Below, one piece after another: positions 31,453 through 40,114 of a stretch of DNA of 64,000 bases. The stretch is from contig NZ_JAAGVC010000022.1 of NCBI RefSeq assembly GCF_010858045.1, forward strand, positions 19,010-83,009, read 5' to 3'. The DNA comes from Nocardia cyriacigeorgica. GTDB taxonomy: Bacteria; Actinomycetota; Actinomycetes; Mycobacteriales; Mycobacteriaceae. Every line of letters begins with the position of its first letter. Positions within the stretch are counted from its first letter, which is position 1. The position numbers and the translations under genes are program-made. The notes below the pieces were generated by a model that was not told the DNA's origin, ran no database searches, and saw only the letters and a program-made list of their open reading frames with translations.

Positions 31453-33417
31453 ATGGTCGACCACCACGACATCGCGGGCCGGGCAGCAGTTCCCGGCTCG
31501 ACAGTGCGGGCCGCCACCCCGGTGGATCGGGTAGTGATCCGCTTCGCGGGCGATTCCGGCGACGGCATGCAGCTGACGGGCGATCGTTTCACCCATGAGG
31601 CGGCCGCCTTCGGCAACGACCTCGCCACCCAGCCCAGCTTCCCGGCCGAGATCCGCGCACCGCAGGGCACACTGCCCGGGGTGTCGTCGTTCCAGATCCA
31701 GATCGCCGACCACGACATCCTCACCGCGGGCGATCAGCCCGACGTGCTGGTGGCCATGAACCCGGCCGCGCTCAAGGCCAATCTCGGCGATCTGCCGCGC
31801 GGTGGCACCGTCATCCTCGATACCGACGAATTCACCGCACGCAACCTGGCCCGCGTCGGCTACACCAGCGATCCGCGCACCGACGGAACATTGGCCGATG
31901 TGGTGGTCCATCCGGTGCCGATGAGTTCGCTGACGCTGGCCGCCACCGAAGCGGCCGACGTCGGCAAGAAGGCCGCCCAGCGCGCCAAGAACATGTTCGC
32001 GCTCGGCTTGCTGTCGTGGATGTACGGGCGCGAACTCGGCGGCACCGAACGCTTCATGCGGGAGAAGTTCGCCGACTCCCCCGCCGTCGCCGAGGCCAAT
32101 ATCCTGGCCTTTCACGCCGGCTGGAACTACGGCGAGACCACCGAGAGTTTCGCGACCACCTACACCGTCGCCCGCGCGGCCCTGCCGCCCGGCACCTACC
32201 GTCAGATCACCGGCAATACCGCGCTCGCCTACGGGTTGATCACCGCGGGCCGGCTGGCGGGCCTGCCGGTCTTCCTCGGCTCGTATCCGATCACCCCGGC
32301 CTCCGACATCCTGCACGAATTGAGCAGGCACAAGAGCTTCGACGTCACCACCTTCCAGGCCGAGGACGAGATCGCGGGCATCGGCGCAGCGCTCGGCGCC
32401 GCCCTCGGCGGAGCGCTCGGCGTCACCAGTACTTCCGGGCCGGGACTGTCGCTCAAGAGCGAGACGATCGGTCTGGCCGTGATGACCGAACTGCCGCTGG
32501 TGATCATCGATGTCCAGCGCGGCGGCCCGTCCACCGGCCTGCCGACCAAGACCGAACAGGCCGATCTGCTCCAGGCCCTCTACGGGCGCAACGGCGAATC
32601 ACCGGTCGCGGTGCTGGCGCCACGCTCACCCGCGGACTGCTTCGACGCCGCCGTCGAGGCGGCCCGTATCGCACTGACCTATCGCACGCCGGTACTGGTG
32701 TTGTCGGATGGCGCGATCGCGAATGGCTCGGAGCCGTGGGCGATTCCGCGGGTGGAGGAGCTCGCACCCATCGATCCCGGCTTCGAAACCGAAGCGCCCG
32801 CCGAGGGCCCCTTCCAGCCCTACGCCCGCGACCCGGAGACACTGGCCCGCCCGCTCGCGGTGCCGGGTACGGCCGGACTGGCCCATCGCATCGGCGGTCT
32901 GGAGAAATCCGATGGCAGCGGCGAGATCTCCTACGATCCGGCCAACCACGAACTGATGGTGCGGTTGCGGCAGGCCAAGATCGACGCGATCACCGTCCCG
33001 GCAGTCGAGGTCGACGACCCGGACGGCCGCGCCGAACTGCTGCTGGTGGGGTGGGGCAGCTCCTTCGGCCCGATCGGCGAGGCCTGCCGGCGAGCGCGCC
33101 GACGCGGCGTCCCGGTCGCACATGTGCATCTGCGCCACCTCAACCCGCTGCCGCCGAATCTGGGTGAGCTGCTGCGCGGCTACCGCACCGTGGTCGCGCC
33201 GGAGATGAACAGCGGGCAGCTCGCGATGCTGCTGCGGTCCCGCTACCTGGTGGATGTCCGGCCGTGGACCAAGGTCGCTGGCACCGCGTTCTCCGCTCAG
33301 GAACTCGTCGGCGTCATCGACGCCGCACTCGACGGATCACTCGACGATATGGAACAGGACAAGGCCTTCGCCGCCAGGGCGCGGGCCACCTATCGCAGCC
33401 CCGGGGGCCGCTCATGA
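31453..33417 (+). CDS. korA: 2-oxoglutarate:ferredoxin oxidoreductase alpha subunit
   Basis: The alpha subunit of the CoA-dependent 2-oxoglutarate ferredoxin oxidoreductase (KGOR), 654 residues. The N-terminal third (about 25-200) is the gamma-type domain, starting VIRFAGDSGDGMQLTGD; the middle is the pyruvate-flavodoxin alpha domain with YPITPASDILHEL and TSTSGPGLSLKSE; the C-terminal domain has LLVGWGSSFGPIGEA. It supplies succinyl-CoA in the TCA cycle and pairs with KorB, whose ATG overlaps its stop by 4 bp. M. tuberculosis has the same pair (Rv2455c/Rv2454c), elsewhere in its genome. A ferredoxin gene is not visible here. Confidence 0.95.
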   Translation: MVDHHDIAGRAAVPGSTVRAATPVDRVVIRFAGDSGDGMQLTGDRFTHEAAAFGNDLATQPSFPAEIRAPQGTLPGVSSFQIQIADHDILTAGDQPDVLVAMNPAALKANLGDLPRGGTVILDTDEFTARNLARVGYTSDPRTDGTLADVVVHPVPMSSLTLAATEAADVGKKAAQRAKNMFALGLLSWMYGRELGGTERFMREKFADSPAVAEANILAFHAGWNYGETTESFATTYTVARAALPPGTYRQITGNTALAYGLITAGRLAGLPVFLGSYPITPASDILHELSRHKSFDVTTFQAEDEIAGIGAALGAALGGALGVTSTSGPGLSLKSETIGLAVMTELPLVIIDVQRGGPSTGLPTKTEQADLLQALYGRNGESPVAVLAPRSPADCFDAAVEAARIALTYRTPVLVLSDGAIANGSEPWAIPRVEELAPIDPGFETEAPAEGPFQPYARDPETLARPLAVPGTAGLAHRIGGLEKSDGSGEISYDPANHELMVRLRQAKIDAITVPAVEVDDPDGRAELLLVGWGSSFGPIGEACRRARRRGVPVAHVHLRHLNPLPPNLGELLRGYRTVVAPEMNSGQLAMLLRSRYLVDVRPWTKVAGTAFSAQELVGVIDAALDGSLDDMEQDKAFAARARATYRSPGGRS

Positions 33418-34493
33418 CCATCATCGACCTCACCGCAACCGGCGCCTTTCTCGGCATGCCCGACGCGTCGGGCACCGCGGCGGTGCCGCGCTCGGACAGC
33501 CCGCAGCGCGCCAAGGATTTCGCCTCCGACCAGGAAGTGCGCTGGTGCCCCGGATGCGGCGACTACGTCATCCTGGCGACCGTGCGTGGTTTCCTAGCCG
33601 AACTCGGGGTGCGCAAGGAGAACCTGATGTTCGTTTCCGGGATCGGCTGTTCGAGCCGCTTCCCGTACTACCTCGACGCCTACGGCATCCATTCCATTCA
33701 CGGCCGCGCACCCGCCATCGCCACCGGCCTGGCGGTGACGAGACCGGATCTGTCGGTGTGGGTGGTCACCGGCGACGGTGACGCGCTCTCGATCGGCGGC
33801 AACCACCTGATCCACGCGCTGCGCCGCAACGTCAACCTGACGATCCTGCTGTTCAACAACCGGATCTACGGCCTGACCAAGGGCCAATACTCCCCCACCT
33901 CGGAACCGGGGAAGGTGACCAAATCGACCCCGATGGGGTCGGTGGATCACCCGTTCAACACGCTGTCGATGGCGCTCGGCGCCGAAGCCACCTTCGCCGC
34001 GCGGGCACTGGATTCCGATCGCGCCGGGCTCACCGAGGTGCTGCGCGCGGCCACCGCACACCGGGGCGCCTCGTTCGTGGAGATCTTGCAGGATTGCCCG
34101 ATCTTCAACGACGGATCCTTCGATGTGCTGCGCCGCGGCGACAGCGAGTCCCGGCTGATCCCGCTGCGTCACGGGCAGCCCGTCGTCTTCGGCGCCGATG
34201 GTGAATTCGCTGTCGTACGCGATGGTTTCGGGCTCGCGGTGGCACGCACCGCCGATGTCGGCGAGCGCGAGATCATCGTGCACGATGCGCACACCGACGC
34301 GCCCGAATACGCCTATGCCTTGTCACGGCTGTCGGATCAGGGGCTCGAGCACGTCGTCACCGGCGTCTTCCGTGACGTCACCCGCCCCACCTACGACGAC
34401 GCCGTGCGCGCCCAGACCGCGGCGGCGAAGCAGGGCCGTCGCGCCGATCTGCAAGAACTGCTGACCGGTACCGAAACCTGGACGGTCGGCTGA
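33414..34493 (+). CDS. korB: 2-oxoglutarate:ferredoxin oxidoreductase beta subunit
   Basis: The TPP-binding subunit of KGOR, 359 residues. VRWCPGCGDY carries the conserved CxxC of the Fe-S binding site, GIGCSSRFP follows, and VVTGDGDALSIGGNH with NNRIYGLTKGQ is the TPP/Mg motif. It acts with KorA to decarboxylate 2-oxoglutarate and reduce ferredoxin. ATG 33414 overlaps the korA stop by 4 bp. The gene converges on mdh 8 bp away, so both TCA functions are grouped. Longer frames upstream lie within korA and are rejected. Confidence 0.95.
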   Translation: MTIIDLTATGAFLGMPDASGTAAVPRSDSPQRAKDFASDQEVRWCPGCGDYVILATVRGFLAELGVRKENLMFVSGIGCSSRFPYYLDAYGIHSIHGRAPAIATGLAVTRPDLSVWVVTGDGDALSIGGNHLIHALRRNVNLTILLFNNRIYGLTKGQYSPTSEPGKVTKSTPMGSVDHPFNTLSMALGAEATFAARALDSDRAGLTEVLRAATAHRGASFVEILQDCPIFNDGSFDVLRRGDSESRLIPLRHGQPVVFGADGEFAVVRDGFGLAVARTADVGEREIIVHDAHTDAPEYAYALSRLSDQGLEHVVTGVFRDVTRPTYDDAVRAQTAAAKQGRRADLQELLTGTETWTVG

Positions 34494-34501
34494 GCGGCGG
34501 C

Positions 34502-35506
34502 TCAGGCCGGTTTCGCGAACCCCAGATCGATCACCGCACCGCGTTCGGCGTCGAGCTCGGCGACCGAGGCGTCGATCCGCGCACGGGAGAACTCGTCGAT
34601 CTCCAGATCCGGCACGATGGTGTACCCGCCGTGGGCGCACGTCACCGGGAACGAGCTGATCAGACCCTCGGGTACGCCGTAGGAGCCGTCGGAGGGCACC
34701 GCCATCGACACCCAGTCGCCCGCGCTACCCAGCACCCAATCGTGGATGTGGTCGATCGCGGCGCTGGCGGCACTGGCGGCCGAGGAAGCGCCGCGGGCCT
34801 GGATGATCGCGGTACCGCGCTGCTGCACGGTGGGCACGAAGTCCTCGCGCACCCAGCCGGAGTCCACCATCTCGAGCGCCGGACGGCCGGCGACGGTGGC
34901 GTGGGTGAGGTCGGGGTACTGGGTCGCCGAGTGGTTGCCCCAGATCGCGACCCGCTCGATCTCGGCGGCCGCGGCTCCGGTCTTCTTGGCCAGCTGGGCG
35001 ATGGCCCGGTTGTGGTCGAGCCGGGTCATCGCGGTGAACCGCTCGGCCGGTACGTCAGGGGCGTTGGTCATGGCGATGTAGGCATTGGTATTGGCCGGGT
35101 TGCCCACTACCAGCACCTTGACGTCGTCAGCGGCGCTGGCGTTGATCGCCGCGCCCTGATCGGTGAAGATCGGGCCGTTGGCGGCCAGCAGATCCGAACG
35201 CTCCATCCCCGCGGTGCGCGGGCGCGCGCCGACCAGCAGCGCGATATTCGCGCCGTCGAATCCTTCCCACGGATCGTCGCTGATATCGACCGATTCCAGC
35301 AGCGGGAACGCACCGTCCTCGAGTTCCATCGCGACACCTTCCAGCGAGGCGACCGCGGCCGGAATCTCGAGCAGACGCAGCCGGATCGGGGTATCGGGGC
35401 CGAGCATGGCGCCGGAGGCGATCCGGAAGAGCAATCCGTAGGCGATCTGGCCGGCCCCGCCGGTCACGGCGACGGTCACGGGCGCGGGTCGGGCGGCAGC
35501 ACTCAC
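34502..35506 (-). CDS. mdh: Malate dehydrogenase
   Basis: NAD-dependent oxidation of malate to oxaloacetate in the cytosol, 334 residues. VTGGAGQIAYGLLFRIASG is the NAD-binding loop of the LDH-like MDH type 2 group, GARPRTAGMERSDLL is the mobile loop with its arginines, and WGNHSATQYPD holds the catalytic His. It is monocistronic with a 93-bp gap to the PH-like gene. The neighbourhood with korAB suggests a TCA cluster; shared regulation is not shown. Confidence 0.95.
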   Translation of the reverse strand: MSAAARPAPVTVAVTGGAGQIAYGLLFRIASGAMLGPDTPIRLRLLEIPAAVASLEGVAMELEDGAFPLLESVDISDDPWEGFDGANIALLVGARPRTAGMERSDLLAANGPIFTDQGAAINASAADDVKVLVVGNPANTNAYIAMTNAPDVPAERFTAMTRLDHNRAIAQLAKKTGAAAAEIERVAIWGNHSATQYPDLTHATVAGRPALEMVDSGWVREDFVPTVQQRGTAIIQARGASSAASAASAAIDHIHDWVLGSAGDWVSMAVPSDGSYGVPEGLISSFPVTCAHGGYTIVPDLEIDEFSRARIDASVAELDAERGAVIDLGFAKPA

Positions 35507-35599
35507 AGCGACTCCTCAGCGGTCGGCCGGATGATCGGGCTTTTTCCACCCTAGCCAGCCGCACGGCCGGAGTCGGCCGACCGTGAGGTAACAGACATC

Positions 35600-36250
35600 T
35601 CAGCTCAGTTCGGCCACTTCGCTATCGGTCAGCACCACCGGTGAGACGTAGTCCTTGGCGCGGACGAGGGTGACCGCCCGATAGAGCGGACGCTCCCCCA
35701 GCCCGGCATCGCGCGCCTCGGCGCGCAGCTGATGCACCAGCATGTCCGAGACCGCGACCGCGGTCGCCAGCTGGCTGGCGGCCAGCCCGTCGGCCAGTTT
35801 GCGCAGGCCGAGCAGATGCAGTTCGCGACCGCTGCCCGCGTCGGTATACATCGCCAGCGGGATGATCTGGGTATCCGGCCCGGCGGTCACGCGCAGCACG
35901 ATTCGGCTCAATCGGCCCGGATATACCAGGATCTCCACGCCAGTCGCCTCGGCGAGCGGGATCCGGCGCTCACCGAAGAGCGTGCGGGCGTGAATCGTAT
36001 TGCCGCGCAACCACATCCGCCGACGCCGCAGCGCCAGCGCGTAGCCGACTGTTGGCGCGCCGACGACGAGACCGATGAGGACGGCGATCGGCCAGCTCAC
36101 CCACACCGCCGCCAGCAGCGCGGCACCGACGCCGACGCCGATGGCGGCCAGGGACAGGCGCCGCAGCATCGGCGCGTACACCTCGGGAGCGACCAGGTCG
36201 AGCCCGATCGGCGGATCGGATTCGCCCGGTGTGGGAGTTGGTTCGGTCAC
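35600..36250 (-). CDS. PH-like domain membrane protein
   Basis: A 216-residue inner-membrane protein. A short Pro-rich N-terminus is followed by two TM helices (about 33-51 and 53-71) and a bacterial PH-like domain starting near WLRGNTIHARTLFGERRIPL, with further strands RIVLRVTAGPDTQIIPLAMY, at the limit. The C-terminus is helical. Function unknown; such proteins are common in Nocardia and Rhodococcus. It lies 45 bp upstream of the hisS end and in the same orientation, so it may be co-transcribed with hisS. Confidence 0.72.
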   Translation of the reverse strand: MTEPTPTPGESDPPIGLDLVAPEVYAPMLRRLSLAAIGVGVGAALLAAVWVSWPIAVLIGLVVGAPTVGYALALRRRRMWLRGNTIHARTLFGERRIPLAEATGVEILVYPGRLSRIVLRVTAGPDTQIIPLAMYTDAGSGRELHLLGLRKLADGLAASQLATAVAVSDMLVHQLRAEARDAGLGERPLYRAVTLVRAKDYVSPVVLTDSEVAELS

Positions 36251-36295
36251 GGTCGCGCTGTCGTCCTCACGGCGGGATATGTCCCGGGCACCGTA

Positions 36296-37573
36296 CTACT
36301 CCGCGCGATGCAATGCGGCGGTAACGGCGCCCACCACCTCGCCGAGCGGGATCTGGCGCTGGTCGCCGGTGGCCATGTTCTTGAGCCCGATGGTCTGCTC
36401 GGCCAGATCGCGGTCGCCGAGGACCAGGGTGAACTTCGCCCCGGAGCGATCGGCCGCCTTCATCGCGCCCTTCACCCCGCGCCCGCCGTAGGCCAGGTCG
36501 ACCCGCACCCCGGCGGCGCGCAGCTGTGCGGCCAGCACCACCATGCGCTGAGTCGCGGCTTCGCCCAGCGGAACGCCGAAGACCTCGCAGCGCGCCGGAT
36601 CGCCCGCCGTTTTGCCCTCGGCGGCCAGCGCGAGCACGGTGCGGTCGACGCCGAGACCGAAACCGATTCCCGACAGCGCCTGCCCACCCAGCTCGGCCAT
36701 CAGGCCGTCGTAGCGGCCGCCGCCGCCGATCCCGGACTGGGCGCCGAGCCCGTCGTGCACGAATTCGAAGGTGGTCTTGGTGTAGTAGTCCAGCCCGCGC
36801 ACCATCCGCGGGTTCACCACATACGGCACGCCCAGCGCGTCGAGGTGGCCGAGTACCTGCTCGAAATGGGTTTTCGCCGATTCCGACAGGTGATCGATCA
36901 TCAGCGGCGCGTCGGCCGTCATCTCACGCACCTGCGGACGTTTGTCGTCGAGCACGCGCAGCGGGTTGATCTGGGCGCGGCGGCGGGTCTCCTCGTCCAG
37001 CGGCAGCGCCAGCAGGAACTCCTGCAACAGCTCGCGGTACTGCGGGCGGCAGGTCTCATCGCCGAGCGAGGTGACCTCGAGCCGGAAGCCGTCCAGCCCC
37101 AGACCGCGGAAGCCGGCATCGGCCACGGCGATGACCTCGGCATCCAGCGCTGGATCGTCGATGCCGATGGCCTCGATGCCCACCTGCTGGAGCTGACGGT
37201 AACGGCCGGCCTGCGGGCGCTCGTAGCGGAAGAACGGGCCGGAATAGCACAGCTTGACCGGCAGCTGCCCCCGATCGAGGCCGTGCTCGATGACCGCGCG
37301 CATCACTCCGGCGGTGCCCTCGGGCCGCAGCGTGACGCTGCGATCGCTGCGGTCGGAGAAGGTGAACATCTCCTTGCTCACCACATCGGTGGACTCGCCG
37401 ACACCACGCGCGAACAGCTCGGTGTCCTCGAAGACCGGCAGCTCGATATGCCCGTACCCGGCGAGTCGGGCGGCGCGGATCAGGCCGTCGCGCACCGCGA
37501 CGAACTCGGCCGAGCCGGGGGGCACGTAGTCCGGTACCCCCTTCGGGGCGGAGAAGCTGCTGGTCTTGGTCAC
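36296..37573 (-). CDS. hisS: Histidyl-tRNA synthetase
   Basis: Class IIa synthetase charging tRNA-His, 425 residues. Motif 2 region FRYERPQAGRYRQLQQVGIE, the HisA motif LDYYTKTTFEF, and GGGRYDGL with GFGLGVDRT are all present, as is the C-terminal anticodon domain. Start is GTG 37573 (TKTSSFSAPKGVPDY); the longer frame overlaps ppiB antisense. AGGGAAA lies about 14 bp upstream, a weak site. It diverges from ppiB across a 184-bp region; in M. tuberculosis hisS and ppiB are neighbours. Confidence 0.96.
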   Translation of the reverse strand: MTKTSSFSAPKGVPDYVPPGSAEFVAVRDGLIRAARLAGYGHIELPVFEDTELFARGVGESTDVVSKEMFTFSDRSDRSVTLRPEGTAGVMRAVIEHGLDRGQLPVKLCYSGPFFRYERPQAGRYRQLQQVGIEAIGIDDPALDAEVIAVADAGFRGLGLDGFRLEVTSLGDETCRPQYRELLQEFLLALPLDEETRRRAQINPLRVLDDKRPQVREMTADAPLMIDHLSESAKTHFEQVLGHLDALGVPYVVNPRMVRGLDYYTKTTFEFVHDGLGAQSGIGGGGRYDGLMAELGGQALSGIGFGLGVDRTVLALAAEGKTAGDPARCEVFGVPLGEAATQRMVVLAAQLRAAGVRVDLAYGGRGVKGAMKAADRSGAKFTLVLGDRDLAEQTIGLKNMATGDQRQIPLGEVVGAVTAALHRAE

Positions 37574-37757
37574 GATGGTCCAGTTTCCCTCACTACCGTG
37601 CCTCGAGTCCAACCGGTTTGTCCGCGCGGGTCGCGGCGGGTGCCGGGCGGTCTCAGGTAGAGATGGCACACTCTTAGCCGAACATGACACTTTCGTAGTG
37701 AGAGAACAGCGCACGGCCGGTCTCCGGGCCAGGCCGCCGCACGGGAGGAACGTGGTA

Positions 37758-38636
37758 GTGCCGAGCAACGAACAGCGTCGAGCGGCAGCGAAACGCAAGC
37801 TGGAGCGCCAGCTGGCCAACCGGGCCGCGCGGGCGCGCAAGCGCAAGCAACTCACCATCGCCATGTCGGCGCTCGGCGTCGTCGTCGCGGTCGCGGCGGT
37901 GACCGGCGTGTACTTCCTGACCCGCGGTGAGGACAACGACAACACCGCGGCCGAGACGCCGGACGCCTCGCTGTCGAGCACCCCCATCGCCGCGCCTCCG
38001 CCGCCGGCCAAGGCCAAGCCCGCCACCGTCAGCTGCGCCTATCCCGACAGCCCCAAGCCCGCCGACAAGCCGGCGCAGAAGCCGCGCACCGAGGGCATCC
38101 AGACCACCGGCGACAACGCGACGCTGAGCATCAGCATGGAGACCAGCCAGGGCCCGATCGGCCTGACGCTCAACAACGCCGAATCGCCGTGCACGGTGAA
38201 CAGTTTCGCCAGCCTGGCCGGTCAGGGCTTCTTCGACGGCACCAGCTGCCACCGCCTCACCCAGGGCCCCGGCCTGGAGGTGCTGCAGTGCGGCGATCCT
38301 ACCGGCACCGGCATGGGCGGACCGGGCTACCAGTTCGACAACGAGTACCCCACCGATCAGTTCGCCCCCGATGATCCGGCCCTGCAGGAACCGATCGCCT
38401 ACAAGCGCGGAGTCATCGCCATGGCCAATGCCGGGCCGGGCACCAACGGAAGCCAGTTCTTCCTGGTCTACGGCGATTCCCAGCTGCCGCCGAACTACAC
38501 CATCTTCGGCACCGTCGACGAGACCGGGCTCGCCACCCTGGACAAGATCGCCCAGGCCGGGCAGGACGAGTCCAACGGCCCCGGCGACGGCAAGCCGAAC
38601 CAGCCGGTGACGCTGAATTCGGTCCGCATCGACTGA
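37758..38636 (+). CDS. ppiB: Membrane-anchored peptidyl-prolyl cis-trans isomerase (cyclophilin)
   Basis: A 292-residue secreted-side cyclophilin. The cytoplasmic N-terminus is very basic (about 1-35), a TM helix follows (about 36-58), then a Pro/Ala linker and the cyclophilin domain (about 115-292). Domain motifs include CHRLTQGPGLEVLQCGDPTG and GVIAMANAGPGTNGSQFFLVY (the latter trimmed to the length limit). The protein matches M. tuberculosis Rv2582. GTG 37758 is preferred to GTG 37752 because GGAGG lies 9 bp upstream. In M. tuberculosis the next gene is rel; here the island follows instead. Confidence 0.92.
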   Translation: MPSNEQRRAAAKRKLERQLANRAARARKRKQLTIAMSALGVVVAVAAVTGVYFLTRGEDNDNTAAETPDASLSSTPIAAPPPPAKAKPATVSCAYPDSPKPADKPAQKPRTEGIQTTGDNATLSISMETSQGPIGLTLNNAESPCTVNSFASLAGQGFFDGTSCHRLTQGPGLEVLQCGDPTGTGMGGPGYQFDNEYPTDQFAPDDPALQEPIAYKRGVIAMANAGPGTNGSQFFLVYGDSQLPPNYTIFGTVDETGLATLDKIAQAGQDESNGPGDGKPNQPVTLNSVRID

Positions 38637-38650
38637 TTTCCCGTCCCTCG

Positions 38651-38689
38651 AGATCGGGCCCGCGACCGCACTGGTCGCGGGCCCGATCT
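38651..38689 (+). terminator. Long perfect hairpin after ppiB
   Basis: A perfect 17-bp stem (38651-38667 with 38673-38689) built on AGATCGGGCCCGCGACC and a 5-nt loop, 14 bp after the ppiB stop. There is no U-tract. Confidence 0.85.
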
Positions 38690-39041
38690 ATCGGTGGCGA
38701 ACCTGCTCCGGCGCCGTCATCGTTCGGCCGTTTCGACCTCGAACCGAAGATCATCCGGCGAGTTCGGTTCCGTGCCGGAAATGTGCGATATATGCTGATG
38801 AGCGGTCCGCTAGGAACGACTGGGCCGGGTGTTCTCGGGTAATCTCGTAATACGGAGTGCGCGTAGCGAAGTCGGCGGCGCGAGCTCCCGGTGTTCGCAC
38901 AGGCGGGCCAGGGATCGCCGGGCGGCCACCTTTCGCATGGCGGTTGTATCGATGACGTAAGAAGTCGATGACATATGAAGCGGCGTTCATGACGAAGCAC
39001 CACAATCATCCATAGGGATCACCGCAGCATCGGGAGCAGCC
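38690..39041. other. Gene-poor stretch between ppiB and the island
   Basis: This 352-bp stretch is less GC-rich than its surroundings and holds no convincing gene. A minus-strand frame (38751-38990 from an internal ATG, about 79 codons) lacks a ribosome-binding site and the strong third-position GC of real genes here; I do not call it. A tandem 16-bp repeat lies at 38949-38980. The last 60 bp carry the ribosome-binding site and perhaps the promoter of the gene at 39042. Confidence 0.5.
38949..38980 (+). repeat. Tandem 16-bp direct repeat
   Basis: Two directly abutting 16-bp units, TCGATGACGTAAGAAG (38949-38964) and TCGATGACATATGAAG (38965-38980), differ at two positions. A weaker third half (CATGACGAAG) follows. 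They end 61 bp before the gene at 39042. They may be a regulator binding site or an iteron-like element at the island's left edge. Confidence 0.6.
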
Positions 39042-39668
39042 ATGTCCGAGGAACTGGACGATATCGGCCGGGAAACCGCGGCCATGATGAAGACCATGTT
39101 GCAGATCGCGACCCTGGTCGCGCTGAAAACCCGGGAGCGTGGTCAGAAGGAAGCCGAGGCCAGAGCCAAGCTCACCGAGGCCAAGATCAAAGAAGCGCGT
39201 GAGGCGCAGATCCGTGAGGCCCGCGAATCCAAGTCCAAGGATCCGCGCAATATCGAACTGGCCCAGATGATTTCCCGGCCCGCGCCGGAGAAGACGCTCG
39301 GCCAGGAGAAGGTGATGGGGCTGGCGCAGCAGGCCACCGCCACGGTCGAGCGCGAGAGCATGCCCTACCGGGGTGTTTCGCTGCACAAGGACCGGCCCTC
39401 CTCGCTCCCCGCCCCCACCGGCGGGTCCATCGCCGCCGCCACGGCCAAGGCCGCCATCCGCTACGACTCCCCGGAACGCCGCGCCGCGCTGGCCGCACAT
39501 CTGGCCAAGATCGGTATCGCGCCGGAAATCGCCGCGGTGCGCATGTTCATGGAGATCGGCCAGGCCAAGCCGCCCATCGAGGCCATCCGCACCCGCCCCG
39601 AGCCTGGTCTGGAAATCCTCACCGGCAGGGACCAGGAGCGCACCCGCGGACTCGAACGCACCCGCTGA
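39042..39668 (+). CDS. Coiled-coil hypothetical protein at the island edge
   Basis: A 208-residue soluble protein that I do not recognise. Residues about 12-30 are hydrophobic-helical (MMKTMLQIATLVALKT), then a long charged helix rich in Lys, Glu, Ala and Arg (about 30-70) is probably coiled coil. Residues about 140-175 (SPERRAALAAHLAKIGI, FMEIGQAKPP) look like a small helical domain. ATG 39042 has GGGAG five bases upstream. It converges on the T4SS-like operon through a shared hairpin and is probably part of the same accessory locus. It is not a relaxase by any motif I can see. Confidence 0.65.
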   Translation: MSEELDDIGRETAAMMKTMLQIATLVALKTRERGQKEAEARAKLTEAKIKEAREAQIREARESKSKDPRNIELAQMISRPAPEKTLGQEKVMGLAQQATATVERESMPYRGVSLHKDRPSSLPAPTGGSIAAATAKAAIRYDSPERRAALAAHLAKIGIAPEIAAVRMFMEIGQAKPPIEAIRTRPEPGLEILTGRDQERTRGLERTR

Positions 39669-39682
39669 TCACACCGTTCGTC

Positions 39683-39710
39683 CGGCGCCCGTCGAATTCG
39701 GCGGGCGCCG
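39683..39710. terminator. Bidirectional terminator hairpin
   Basis: CGGCGCCCG (39683-39691) pairs with CGGGCGCCG (39702-39710) around a 10-nt loop, in the 59-bp gap between the convergent coiled-coil gene and the end of the T4SS-like operon. Confidence 0.75.
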
Positions 39711-39727
39711 CGTCGTCTTCGGACCGC

Positions 39728-40114
39728 TCAGGTGGTGCGGCTGTATTCGTCGGGGTTGCTGAACAAGCCCTCCGGATAGGTGGCGACCGGGAGCCTGGTG
39801 AGCATCTCCTTGTGTCCGTGCCGCACACTGCAGTACTTGAACGGGCCCTTCGGGTCGAACAGGACCGCCATGTGCTTATCGGCATGGTTGAGCAACCAGA
39901 TGCTCATCCCCGTGGTCGGATCCTGCCGGAAGAATTCGAAGGCCCGCCACACCGCCTCCAGCCGGGCCACCGCTTCCTTGTGCCGCCACCATTCCGGGCA
40001 CCACACGGTGTCGTTGATGTCGGTGACCTGTCGCTGATACAGCCCGGTCAGGTAGTTGTGCACGAACTCCCCGACATCGTGGTATTCGGTTTCCGGCTGC
40101 TCATTGCTGGTCAA
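39728..40114 (-). CDS. DUF4913 family protein
   Basis: A 128-residue protein matching the DUF4913 pattern: W-rich core (WCPEWWRHKEAVARLEAVWR), MSIWLLNHADKHMAVLFDP, then GPFKYC. DUF4913 proteins are frequent in actinobacterial mobile and conjugative regions and have no known biochemical role. I start at the TTG at 40114, because GGAGG lies 9 bp upstream and the upstream ATG/GTG options have none; it overlaps the VirD4-like stop by 14 bp. This is the last gene of the T4SS-like operon. Confidence 0.75.
   Translation of the reverse strand: MTSNEQPETEYHDVGEFVHNYLTGLYQRQVTDINDTVWCPEWWRHKEAVARLEAVWRAFEFFRQDPTTGMSIWLLNHADKHMAVLFDPKGPFKYCSVRHGHKEMLTRLPVATYPEGLFSNPDEYSRTT

Noticed and set aside
38751..39005. 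A minus-strand 84-codon frame after ppiB
   Set aside because: No ribosome-binding site, weak codon bias and no homologous pattern; left as unannotated intergenic DNA.
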